From the NCBI GenBank assembly GCA_039649115.1, contig JBBWZQ010000305.1, forward strand, positions 1-12,538: a stretch of DNA of 12,538 nucleotides, given 5' to 3'. The DNA is from DATEJJ01 sp039649115. GTDB taxonomy: Bacteria > Actinomycetota > Actinomycetes > Mycobacteriales > Micromonosporaceae. A program made the position numbers and the translations under genes. Below are positions 4,807 to 12,201 of this stretch, piece by piece (the stretch's first letter is position 1; every line of letters begins with the position of its first letter). The notes below the pieces were generated by a model, which saw nothing but the letters and a program-made list of their open reading frames with translations, was not told the DNA's origin and made no database searches.

Positions 4807-7710
4807 ATGGTTGACTTCTCGGCCTCACTGCTGCGCGCCGATGACCTGCTGGTGCTGACGTTCGAGTGCGTCAACCTCACCCTCGCGACACCGGCCGGTG
4901 GTGCGCCGTCGCTGGCGAGGATCGACCCGGCGCGACCGGCGTACCTCGTCGTCGTCCTCCCCCCGCAACACATCGCCGAGCAAGTGTTCGACGAGAACCA
5001 GCAGGGTCAACTGCCGGGTGTCCAGCAACCGCCGGTGCCGTCGTACATCGCGGGCCCGAGCCGGCTGGTCTTCCGCCTCCCGGACGGCGTGGCGACCGTA
5101 CCGTTCACCGTCGAGGCGCTGCTGCGGTGGGCCGACTACGCGCCCAGCCTGCCGGTCAACGCGCGCGACGAACAGGAGGACGTGTGGGAGGTCGGGCCTG
5201 CGCCGGTATCCCCGCTCGACACGCAGACCGCCATCGAACTGCCGTACCGGCTGCTGCTATCACCGGAGCGGCTGGGCGGATGGCGGCACGCGACGGTGCC
5301 CGTCACCCGCGACGGCAGCACCGAGCTCTGGCACACCCGGCTGGGTCGGCCCGACCAGCAGGGCAGGATCGACGACCGCAGGCCACCGGTCCTGCGCGCG
5401 GTATGGGCGCTGGACATGGGTCCAGGCGTGACCGAACGGCAAGGGCTGTCGCTGGACGCGCCGACGCGCATCGGCATCACCAAAGCGTCCTCCGACTTCT
5501 CGCCGAGCAAGCCCTGGCCGGGTACCCCCAACGGGATCGCCCACCGGCTCGCGCCGCCGATCCGCACCACGCACCTGGCGCTGTCCGCGCTCGGCGCCTG
5601 GGCCGACCTGCAGGGCATCTGGGACAACGTGGCGGACGTGGCGACCGGCCAGATCTGGGACTACGGGGTCGCGGCCTGGCGGCACCTCGTCGGGCAGGGA
5701 CGCGACCAGCAGGTGCTCCGGCTCAACACCGGTTTCCTGTACCCGCTCGGGCACCGCGCCGACCTGTCCATGACAATCGAGCGCAAGGTGCGGCCGGCGC
5801 CGGACGGCCAGCCCGTCGGGTACCTCGCCAGCCGGGGCTTCATCCACGTGCAGCAGCGGGTGCTGGACTACCACGACAGCGCCGGCAACCTGCTGCCGTT
5901 CCGGCGTGTCGAGATCAGGACCACGGACACCCCGCTGCTGTCGAACGCGACCGGCCGCCCGGTGTTCGTGCCGATGCTGGACGCCGTGCCCTTCCGGTTC
6001 GAGGTGCTCGCGTGGGACTGGGACGACCACCCGGTACACCTCCAGATGCCGCTGGTGTTCGTACCCGACGGGCGGTTCGCCGAGGCGCCGGCCGCGTACG
6101 CCCCGTACGCCCAGGTCGATCTGTTCGGGCAGCCGGTGGCCCTGGCGCCGGCGCTGTCCCCGACCGCGTCCGCCGCGCCGGACAGCGGGATCGTTTCCGC
6201 CGTGCTGCCCGTCACGACGCTACAGGTCACGCACGCCGACCTGCCCGGCCGGTACCCGCCGTTCCTGCCCCACGTGGCGCAGGCGTTGGTCGGCCTCCCC
6301 GCGGTGGACCAGCTCATCGGCTCGGGTTCCGGTGCCGGTCAGGTCTGGATCACGCTGGTGGACCCGGCCGCGTCGCACAGCGACACCTTCGCGACGATCA
6401 GCCCGCAGCGGCCGGTGTCGCTCAGCCTGCCCGCCCAGCAGGCCGGTGGTATCGCCGCGCCGACGTTCGGGGTGGCCAACCTGTCCCGTTCGCTGGGCCC
6501 GCTGCCGGACGTGCTCGGCGCCGACGGCAACCTCGACACCGGCAAGATCGTGCAGGCGTTCGCCGGTACCACGCTGCTCGGCGTCGTTGACCTCGCCAGC
6601 CTGATCTCCGGCGTGATCGACGCGAACGCGCCCTTCGCGCAGGTACCGAAGCTGGTGCAGACCCGTCACCCGGACCGGATCGAGACCACGCTGCACTGGA
6701 ACCCTCCGTTGAGGGTTCCGGACACCGGCGCGTTCCGGCTCGATCCGCATGCCGTGCTGTCCATCACCAGCACAACGGTGCTACCGATCGGCAGCGGTGG
6801 CGCGCCCGGCCCGCCCGGCTTCACCGTGGATGGCAGGCTCACCCTCCTGACGCTGAACTTCGTCGACATCATGTCGGTCACGATCGAGGAACTGCGCTTC
6901 ACCGCGGAGACGGGCAAGAAGGTGCACCTCGACCCGAAGGGCATCGGCATCACGCTCGGCAACGCCCTGCAGTTCCTCAACGAGCTGGCCGACGCCCTGC
7001 CCGCCGACGGCTTCAGTGACCCGCCGGAGCTGAAGGTGACGGCGGAGGGCGTGACCGCCGGGTACTCGCTCGGCATACCCGCCGCCGGCATCGGCATCTT
7101 CAGCCTGGAGAACCTGCGCCTGTCCGCCGCGCTGTCGCTGCCCTTCGTCGCCAAGCCAGCAGGCGTACGGCTGGCGTTCTCCGAACGCGCGCATCCGTTC
7201 CTGGTCAGCGTCTCGGGAATCGGCGGCGGCGGGTTCTGCGCGATCGAGGTCGATACCAAGCGGATCGTACTCGTCGAGGCGTCCATCGAAGTGGGCGCCA
7301 ACCTGACCATCGGGCTCGGCGTGATCGAGGCGAACGCCCACGTGATGGCCGGCTTCTATTTCGCCGTCGACGACAGCGGAGTGCAATTCTCCGGATACCT
7401 GCGCATCGGTGGCAGTGTCGAGTTGCTCGGCGTCGCCGGAGTATCGATAGATATTTACCTTGCACTGACCTACGAGAGCGCGCAGGCCAGCGTGGGTGGC
7501 ATCGCGACCGTCACCGTCGCCGTCCACCTGCTGTTCTTCTCCACCTCGATCAGCCTCACCGCGGAACGGCACTTCCCGTTCCCGCAACGCGGTGCCCAGG
7601 TCGCGCCGGCGGCGCTGGACGCGGCGGCGGCCGGCGAGGAGATCGGCTTCGCACAGATCATCGGCGACTGGTCGGTGTGGCAGCGCTACTGCCAGGCCTT
7701 CGCATCATGA
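4807..7710 (+). CDS. Giant beta-rich protein of unknown function (967 aa)
   Basis: I do not recognise this family. The ATG at 4807 is preceded by AGGTGGG with 5-nt spacing and lies 1 nt after the lysozyme stop, so translation is probably coupled. There is no signal peptide. The N-terminal 600 residues are proline-rich and beta-looking, with segments such as VPFRFEVLAWDWDDHPVHL (from residue 394). The last quarter (about 748-924) changes character: long runs of alternating, largely hydrophobic residues with glycines (ASIEVGANLTIGLGVIEAN from 825, GGSVELLGVAGVSIDIYLAL to about 887), as in a beta-solenoid, a hydrophobic beta-sheet or a membrane-inserting beta region. A charged spacer and a tail ending WSVWQRYCQAFAS close the protein. 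No enzyme motif is evident. Together with the next gene it looks structural, or like a large toxin or lipid-interacting protein, but that is inference. The reading frame is certain. Confidence 0.88.
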   Translation: MVDFSASLLRADDLLVLTFECVNLTLATPAGGAPSLARIDPARPAYLVVVLPPQHIAEQVFDENQQGQLPGVQQPPVPSYIAGPSRLVFRLPDGVATVPFTVEALLRWADYAPSLPVNARDEQEDVWEVGPAPVSPLDTQTAIELPYRLLLSPERLGGWRHATVPVTRDGSTELWHTRLGRPDQQGRIDDRRPPVLRAVWALDMGPGVTERQGLSLDAPTRIGITKASSDFSPSKPWPGTPNGIAHRLAPPIRTTHLALSALGAWADLQGIWDNVADVATGQIWDYGVAAWRHLVGQGRDQQVLRLNTGFLYPLGHRADLSMTIERKVRPAPDGQPVGYLASRGFIHVQQRVLDYHDSAGNLLPFRRVEIRTTDTPLLSNATGRPVFVPMLDAVPFRFEVLAWDWDDHPVHLQMPLVFVPDGRFAEAPAAYAPYAQVDLFGQPVALAPALSPTASAAPDSGIVSAVLPVTTLQVTHADLPGRYPPFLPHVAQALVGLPAVDQLIGSGSGAGQVWITLVDPAASHSDTFATISPQRPVSLSLPAQQAGGIAAPTFGVANLSRSLGPLPDVLGADGNLDTGKIVQAFAGTTLLGVVDLASLISGVIDANAPFAQVPKLVQTRHPDRIETTLHWNPPLRVPDTGAFRLDPHAVLSITSTTVLPIGSGGAPGPPGFTVDGRLTLLTLNFVDIMSVTIEELRFTAETGKKVHLDPKGIGITLGNALQFLNELADALPADGFSDPPELKVTAEGVTAGYSLGIPAAGIGIFSLENLRLSAALSLPFVAKPAGVRLAFSERAHPFLVSVSGIGGGGFCAIEVDTKRIVLVEASIEVGANLTIGLGVIEANAHVMAGFYFAVDDSGVQFSGYLRIGGSVELLGVAGVSIDIYLALTYESAQASVGGIATVTVAVHLLFFSTSISLTAERHFPFPQRGAQVAPAALDAAAAGEEIGFAQIIGDWSVWQRYCQAFAS

Positions 7711-7721
7711 ACGGGGATCCA

Positions 7722-7729
7722 GGGGAGGA
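7722..7729 (+). promoter_or_regulatory. Ribosome binding site that fixes the start of the 1337-aa gene
   Basis: GGGGAGGA ends four nt before GTG 7734 (five nt from the end of GGAGG). The upstream in-frame ATGs at 7677 and 7707 lie inside or at the end of the previous gene and have no such site, so GTG 7734 is preferred. Confidence 0.65.
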
Positions 7730-7733
7730 CAGC

Positions 7734-10700
7734 GTGACGACTGACGAGGTGCTGTTCACGGCGCTGCCCAACGGCCTGGACGGTACCCGGGCGCGGCTGT
7801 CCGTGCTGGTGTCACCGCGGCTGCGGCCGCCGGCCGGTGGCGGGCAGGCGGGCCTGGATGGCAGCGACTTCGCGGACTGGCCGGCCCACCTCCAGCCGGG
7901 GCGGGTCAGCTTCACGGTACGGGTACCCGGGCGCGCGCCGGTTCCGGCGGAGATCGCCAGCCGGCCGCCCGACTCTCCACTATGGACGACGTTGTTCGGT
8001 ACGACACCGGTACGGCCGCACGCCTTCGAGGACCTGAGCGACCGCGCGGTCGCCACGTACCCGGCCACGGCACTGCACGACCACATCAAGCGGGGTCACC
8101 AGAGCCTCGCCCGGGCCTCGGCGGTACGGCTACCCGGCGGCAAGGTGGTGGCGGCCTCGTTCAGCGGCCTGGTGGACGCGCTGCGGCCGGCGCCAGGCGC
8201 CGCCAGGGTGGAGGAGCACGCGCTGGATGAGCCGACGCGACTGCGGGCCGCGCACGCCGGCATGGCCGCGGACGTGCTGCGCCCCGACGGGGTCCGCTCC
8301 CTGGCACAGCGCGTCGCGGACGCTGTCGCCGTCGCCAGCCGGCTGGCCCGGCTCGACCCCACCGCGCATACCCCGGTGATCCCGCACGACGCCACGCCCG
8401 CCTCAGCGCTCGCGCAACTCGTGGCGTTCCACCGGGGGGCGGCCACGGCGGCCGGCGCACCGCTGACCGGGCCGCCGCCGCGGCTGGACTTCCACCAGGC
8501 ACTCACCTTCCTCGCCGACTACCCGCAGCTCATGCGCCGGCTCGGACTGGTCATCGACCTGGTGCTGCCGCAGGACGGGCTGGCCGGCGCGCCACCGGGC
8601 GCCCTGCTCCAGGCGGTGCCGGCCTTCACACCGCCCATCGCCGCCACCGCGCTGTGCCCGTACACCGCCTTCCAGTTGGCTCCGGGTGAGCTGTTCCGCG
8701 CCACGCCGTCCGGTACGGAGGTCACCGGAGGGCTGCTCAACCTGGCTCTGCCCGGCCTGTTCGCCCTGCACCACCTGGACCTCGACGGCGCCGGGCTGAA
8801 GCTGCTGAACACCCTCGGCGGGTTGGTCTCCGCCGGTCCGGACGACGACCCCTCGCTCGGAGTACCCGCGCTGTCCTCCAGCGGCATCAACATAGTCCAC
8901 AGTGGACGGGGGGCCGCGCTGTCGGCGCACCTCGACACCGCCGCCGCCAACAACCGGCAACTGGAACAAGGGCGCCTGCCCAACCTGTACGCCGAGGACC
9001 TGATCCGCGGGTACCGGTTCGACGTCTGGGACAATCGCACCGGCCGGTGGCACTCGCTGCACCACCGGGTGGTCACCGCGAAACTCACCGCGAGCCCGGT
9101 CACGCCGTTCGACCAGCGTCTGGACCCGGACGAGGGCGTCAGCCAGCCGGCGGTGACCCGGCCACCGGCCAAGGACAGCACCCAGCCCGACGACGGCTCG
9201 CCGCTCTACGCGCACGAGGCCATCCTGCACTGGCGAGGCTGGAGCCTCGCGGTGCCCCGGCCGGGCAGAACCATCATGTTCGACGGCACGGTTGGCGACG
9301 CGGACAGCCAGCCACCCCCCGGCGGCCTGCCCATCCAGATCTCCGCACAGATCGCACCGGGAACCCTGCCGCTGTTGCGTTTCGGCGCCGAGTACCGGTT
9401 CCGCGCGCGCACCGTCGACCTCACCGGGAACAGTCTCACGGTGGACGAAGCCGACCAGGCGCTGCGCGGGTACGACGTGGCCACCGTACCCGTCCTTCCC
9501 GGCGGTGCCGGCACGCTCCACTATGGACGGCACGAACCCGTGATCTCACCCACCCTGGTGCCGAGGGAGGACTTCATCGAGGGCGAGGCGCTGGAACGGC
9601 TGGTCATCCGCAGCGGACCGGCGGCGGAGGTAGCCTACCGGCCCACCTGCGAGCGGCACGTGGTCGCGCCGAAGACCTCGCAGCACATGGCCGAGCTTCT
9701 CGGCACCTTCGACGCGGCATTCCAGCAGGGCGCGCCGGAGGCCGACATCAAGGCCACCTACGTCGCCTCGGTCAGGTCCGGAGGGCGGCTCAACGCGGTG
9801 CACCACGAGGCACAACTGGTCCTGCCGTACCTGCCCGACCCGCTCTCCCGTGGCGCCGCCCTCTTCGGCGTGCCCGGCATCCCGGCGGGCGAGCGGTGGA
9901 CGCTCGACGCCGCCGGCCGGTTCACCACCGCCAGGTCCAGCCTCCCCGACCAGACGCTGGGCCAGCTCGGCGGCTCGATCCTGCACATCGACTTCGGTGA
10001 CGGTTGGCCCGCACGCCTGCCGTTCCGGTTCGTCCTGGCCGAACCCGACCACTCCGCGCAGCCGCCGTTCCCGCCGCGCTGGGACCCGGCGAGCCGGGTG
10101 CTCACGGTCTTCCTGGACAAGGCCGAACAGGCGAATGTCCGGCTCAGTTCCGGGCTGGCCACATCCGGGCAGCCGCAGGACACCAGCGGCCTGGACGCGC
10201 TCGCGGTCTGGCAGTGGGTCAAGGACGCCAGCCAGCCGCCGCCGGCGGCCGTGCAGACCGCGCTGGAGGGCGGGCTGTGGCAGCTCACCCCGTACCGCAC
10301 GATCTCACTCGTACACGCCGTCGAACAGCCACTGAAGGCACCGCAGGTGACCTCGATCCAGACGCCGCGCGATCCCGGCGCGACCTTCACCTACCTGGGC
10401 GCGGAGATTCCGGTCCACGGCAAGAGCACGGCCAAGCTCGACGTGCTGGCGTACTGGACCGAGCCGGTGGACACAGTGGACGGCCGCGTCGACGCACAGC
10501 ACAGCGCCCACCTCTTCGAGGTACCGATCACCGTAGACTCGGTCCCGACGCCGGGTACGGTTCCGGCCGGAATCTACCGGCCCGACAAGGACAGCGTGTC
10601 CCTCCTCCTCCCGGCGGGCCGGTCGGCCCACGAGACTTACCTGTCGCGGCACGACTTCGGCGACACCAAGCGGCGCATCGTGCGTTACCAGGCCGTGGCC

Positions 10701-11747
10701 ACGTCGCGCTTCCGGGAGTTCTTTCCGCAACCCGTACGCGACGACGCCGCGCGCATCTCGGTCACGGGGGATCTCTCGCCCGCGGTCGACATCCCCAGCG
10801 CGGCCCGGCCCGCCGCGCCACACGTGGTGTCCGCGGTGCCGACCTTCCAGTGGGTACGCACGCGCGACGGCCAGGCCCGTAGCAGTACCCGCTATAGCGG
10901 AGTACGCGTGTACCTCGACCGCCCCTGGTACTCCTCCGGCGAGGGAGAGCTGCTCGGCGTGGTGCTCGCCAACCCGGACCAGCCGGTGCCGGACGCCCTC
11001 GCCGCCCTCGTGACACGCTGGGCGCCGGACCCGATCTGGCAACTGGACCGGCCGCTCGCCCCGCCCGGGCCGGCCGACTTCCCGGGCGCCGCGGATACGA
11101 CGGCCGGGCTGGCGCTGGACGAGTATGCACCACCAGCCTTCGCCGGCGTCCACGTCGCCGGCTTCCCGGTGGCGTTCGACGGCGACCGCTCGCTCTGGTA
11201 CGGCGACCTCAACCACCTCTGGGACCGTGGCGACGAACCCGCCTACCACCCCTTCCTGCGCCTGGCGCTGGCCCGCTACCAACCCAACTCGCTACCCGGC
11301 CTGCACCTGTCCCGCGTCGCGCCGGCCGACCAGGTGCAACTGCTGCCGGTACGGACGATGACGCTCACGCCCGCCGGCGGTACCCCCGGCACCTACAACC
11401 TCACGGTGACCGGGCCGGCGTACCTGGGACCGCGCGGGAGGCCGTCCCGCAACCCAGCCCACCTGATCGAGGTGAGTGTCCAGCGCCGGCTGCCCGGCAC
11501 CGTGGACGACCTCGGCTGGGTACCGGCGGACGAACGGTCCGGGCGCGTCACCGTGGCGCAGGCGGCGATCTGGGAGCACGGCGTCCTGCCCGGGGGCACG
11601 CTCTGGGCCGGGCAGGTGTCCCTGGGTGGTGGCCGGTCGGCACCCGGCCAGGTCCGTATCCTCATCACCGAAATGCAGGACCTGGCGTCGGACGATCCGA
11701 CCGGCGGTACCCGGCGGCTCGTGTACGTCGAGACGGTCGAGTTGTGA
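7734..11747 (+). CDS. Giant protein of unknown function (1337 aa), partner of the 967-aa protein
   Basis: I do not recognise an annotated family. I place the start at GTG 7734 because of GGGGAGG five nt upstream; an ATG at 7707 overlaps the previous stop as ATGA and is the alternative (1346 aa). No signal peptide, membrane helix or catalytic motif is seen. The first third is partly helical (for example around LAQRVADAVAVASRLARL). From about residue 480 the protein is beta-rich. YRFRARTVDLTGNSLT (from 554) resembles an edge strand and turn of an Ig/fibronectin-III-like sandwich. Distinctive tracts near the C terminus are YLDRPWYSSGEGELLGVVL (around 1060-1078), WAPDPIW (near 1099) and YHPFLRLALARYQPNS (1171-1186), followed by LSRVAPADQVQLLPVR. 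Their density of aromatic and glycine residues suggests a conserved structural core. It is the third gene of the lysozyme operon, 23 nt after the 967-aa gene, so the two giants are probably made together and may form one assembly. Function unknown. Confidence 0.88.
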   Translation: MTTDEVLFTALPNGLDGTRARLSVLVSPRLRPPAGGGQAGLDGSDFADWPAHLQPGRVSFTVRVPGRAPVPAEIASRPPDSPLWTTLFGTTPVRPHAFEDLSDRAVATYPATALHDHIKRGHQSLARASAVRLPGGKVVAASFSGLVDALRPAPGAARVEEHALDEPTRLRAAHAGMAADVLRPDGVRSLAQRVADAVAVASRLARLDPTAHTPVIPHDATPASALAQLVAFHRGAATAAGAPLTGPPPRLDFHQALTFLADYPQLMRRLGLVIDLVLPQDGLAGAPPGALLQAVPAFTPPIAATALCPYTAFQLAPGELFRATPSGTEVTGGLLNLALPGLFALHHLDLDGAGLKLLNTLGGLVSAGPDDDPSLGVPALSSSGINIVHSGRGAALSAHLDTAAANNRQLEQGRLPNLYAEDLIRGYRFDVWDNRTGRWHSLHHRVVTAKLTASPVTPFDQRLDPDEGVSQPAVTRPPAKDSTQPDDGSPLYAHEAILHWRGWSLAVPRPGRTIMFDGTVGDADSQPPPGGLPIQISAQIAPGTLPLLRFGAEYRFRARTVDLTGNSLTVDEADQALRGYDVATVPVLPGGAGTLHYGRHEPVISPTLVPREDFIEGEALERLVIRSGPAAEVAYRPTCERHVVAPKTSQHMAELLGTFDAAFQQGAPEADIKATYVASVRSGGRLNAVHHEAQLVLPYLPDPLSRGAALFGVPGIPAGERWTLDAAGRFTTARSSLPDQTLGQLGGSILHIDFGDGWPARLPFRFVLAEPDHSAQPPFPPRWDPASRVLTVFLDKAEQANVRLSSGLATSGQPQDTSGLDALAVWQWVKDASQPPPAAVQTALEGGLWQLTPYRTISLVHAVEQPLKAPQVTSIQTPRDPGATFTYLGAEIPVHGKSTAKLDVLAYWTEPVDTVDGRVDAQHSAHLFEVPITVDSVPTPGTVPAGIYRPDKDSVSLLLPAGRSAHETYLSRHDFGDTKRRIVRYQAVATSRFREFFPQPVRDDAARISVTGDLSPAVDIPSAARPAAPHVVSAVPTFQWVRTRDGQARSSTRYSGVRVYLDRPWYSSGEGELLGVVLANPDQPVPDALAALVTRWAPDPIWQLDRPLAPPGPADFPGAADTTAGLALDEYAPPAFAGVHVAGFPVAFDGDRSLWYGDLNHLWDRGDEPAYHPFLRLALARYQPNSLPGLHLSRVAPADQVQLLPVRTMTLTPAGGTPGTYNLTVTGPAYLGPRGRPSRNPAHLIEVSVQRRLPGTVDDLGWVPADERSGRVTVAQAAIWEHGVLPGGTLWAGQVSLGGGRSAPGQVRILITEMQDLASDDPTGGTRRLVYVETVEL

Positions 11748-12013
11748 GCACGCTCGTCGTCGCGACAGCCACGGCGCCGTCTACATTGGACATCACCGCG
11801 CCGGCGGACGCGGCGACCGCGGAGGCGTTGCGCGACAACGTGTACGAGGGCCCGGTCCAGGCCGACAGCGGCGGCCGGATCCTGCCCCAACTCGCCCGGG
11901 AGTAGGAGGTCACCGGGGGCCGGCCACGTCTCCACGTTCCAGCTTGTCAGTGCCGGTGGCACGACGGCACGGCACTGACCGCGGCGGACGTCGTCTCGTC
12001 GTACCAGCGCGCG
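11744..12013 (+). pseudogene. Remnant of an ABC-transporter solute-binding protein (family 5, DppA/OppA type)
   Basis: From GTG 11744, overlapping the previous stop as GTGA, 53 codons run to TAG at 11903. The translation STLVVATATAPSTLDITAP, then EALRDNVYEGPV and GGRILPQLARE, follows the mature N terminus of peptide/nickel-type solute-binding proteins (LDP..., NVYEGLV, I.P.LAESW). The TAG sits where these proteins usually have Trp, one transition from TGG. Homology resumes in another frame as STFQL (from 11931), then back in the first frame as WHDGTALTAADVVSSYQRA (11957-12013), matching the family's W/F-HDG-x-LTAADVV-SY-RA block. So there is one nonsense change, at least two frameshifts, no signal peptide and no later two thirds. 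It cannot make a working binding protein. The identification rests on two motif blocks in the correct order; the short ORF itself might still be translated. Confidence 0.7.
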
Positions 12014-12069
12014 CCGCGGACCCGGCCAGCAGGCCACCTCCAGATGGCTTCGACACCATGCCGGGTAAC

Positions 12070-12092
12070 CCCGGCGCATTGCTGCGCCAGGG
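12070..12092 (+). terminator. Strong GC hairpin, possible terminator of the plus-strand operon
   Basis: CCC-GGCGCA, loop TTGC, TGCGCC-A-GGG: a 9-bp stem with one bulged A and a 4-nt loop. There is no T-tract after it. It is the first strong hairpin I see past the 1337-aa gene and the decayed gene, so it is a plausible end of the operon transcript. Confidence 0.4.
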
Positions 12093-12123
12093 CCCCTCAA
12101 GACCGTGCGAGCGTGCGCCGCAC

Positions 12124-12147
12124 GCGCACTGTGGCAGATCAGTGCGC
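12124..12147. repeat. Perfect 8-bp inverted repeat
   Basis: GCGCACTG and CAGTGCGC flank the 8-nt loop TGGCAGAT. It is intergenic between converging genes. It may be an extra termination hairpin or a protein-binding site. Confidence 0.4.
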
Positions 12148-12149
12148 CG

Positions 12150-12174
12150 AGCGCCATTTCCGAAATAGGGCGCT
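12150..12174 (-). terminator. Hairpin downstream of the ATPase gene, possibly bidirectional terminator
   Basis: AGCGCC-ATTT, loop CCG, AAAT-AG-GGCGCT: 10 paired bases with a 2-nt bulge. It begins 28 nt past the ATPase stop on the minus strand. No T-tract; suited to ending the ATPase transcript and perhaps stopping plus-strand read-through. Confidence 0.45.
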
Positions 12175-12201
12175 GAGAGCGGTCGCCGAGCGGATCTTCG
12201 G

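Larger units (their letters stand above)
12014..12201. other. Non-coding stretch between the decayed binding-protein gene and the ATPase gene
   Basis: No convincing coding frame is present. Three hairpins lie in a row (12070-12092, 12124-12147, 12150-12174), listed separately. The first 55 bases may contain unrecognisable debris of the binding-protein gene. Confidence 0.4.

Noticed and set aside
4107..4973. Minus-strand ORF opposite the lysozyme gene
   Set aside because: The plus strand carries the exact E-9-D-6-T lysozyme pattern; the minus ORF has no recognisable domain and crosses the divergent promoter region.
4866..6590. 574-codon ORF in another frame of the 967-aa gene
   Set aside because: Arg/Ala/Gly-rich translation without motifs; the main frame has the better start, ribosome binding site and operon spacing.
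7975..9531. 14-mer CTCCACTATGGACG found twice in the 1337-aa gene, with a related near-palindrome near 8897
   Set aside because: The copies fall in different reading frames and encode different residues; one such repeat in 12.5 kb is within chance expectation.
195..11747. Prophage or contractile injection system
   Set aside because: Only lysozyme and M15 genes resemble phage lysis functions. No portal, terminase, capsid, tail tube, sheath, baseplate or holin is present, and the regulator is a LAL protein.
11476..12168. 230-codon plus-strand ORF across the end of the 1337-aa gene and the intergenic region
   Set aside because: The frame crosses the decayed binding-protein gene and the hairpins and has no protein-like pattern; it is a chance open frame.
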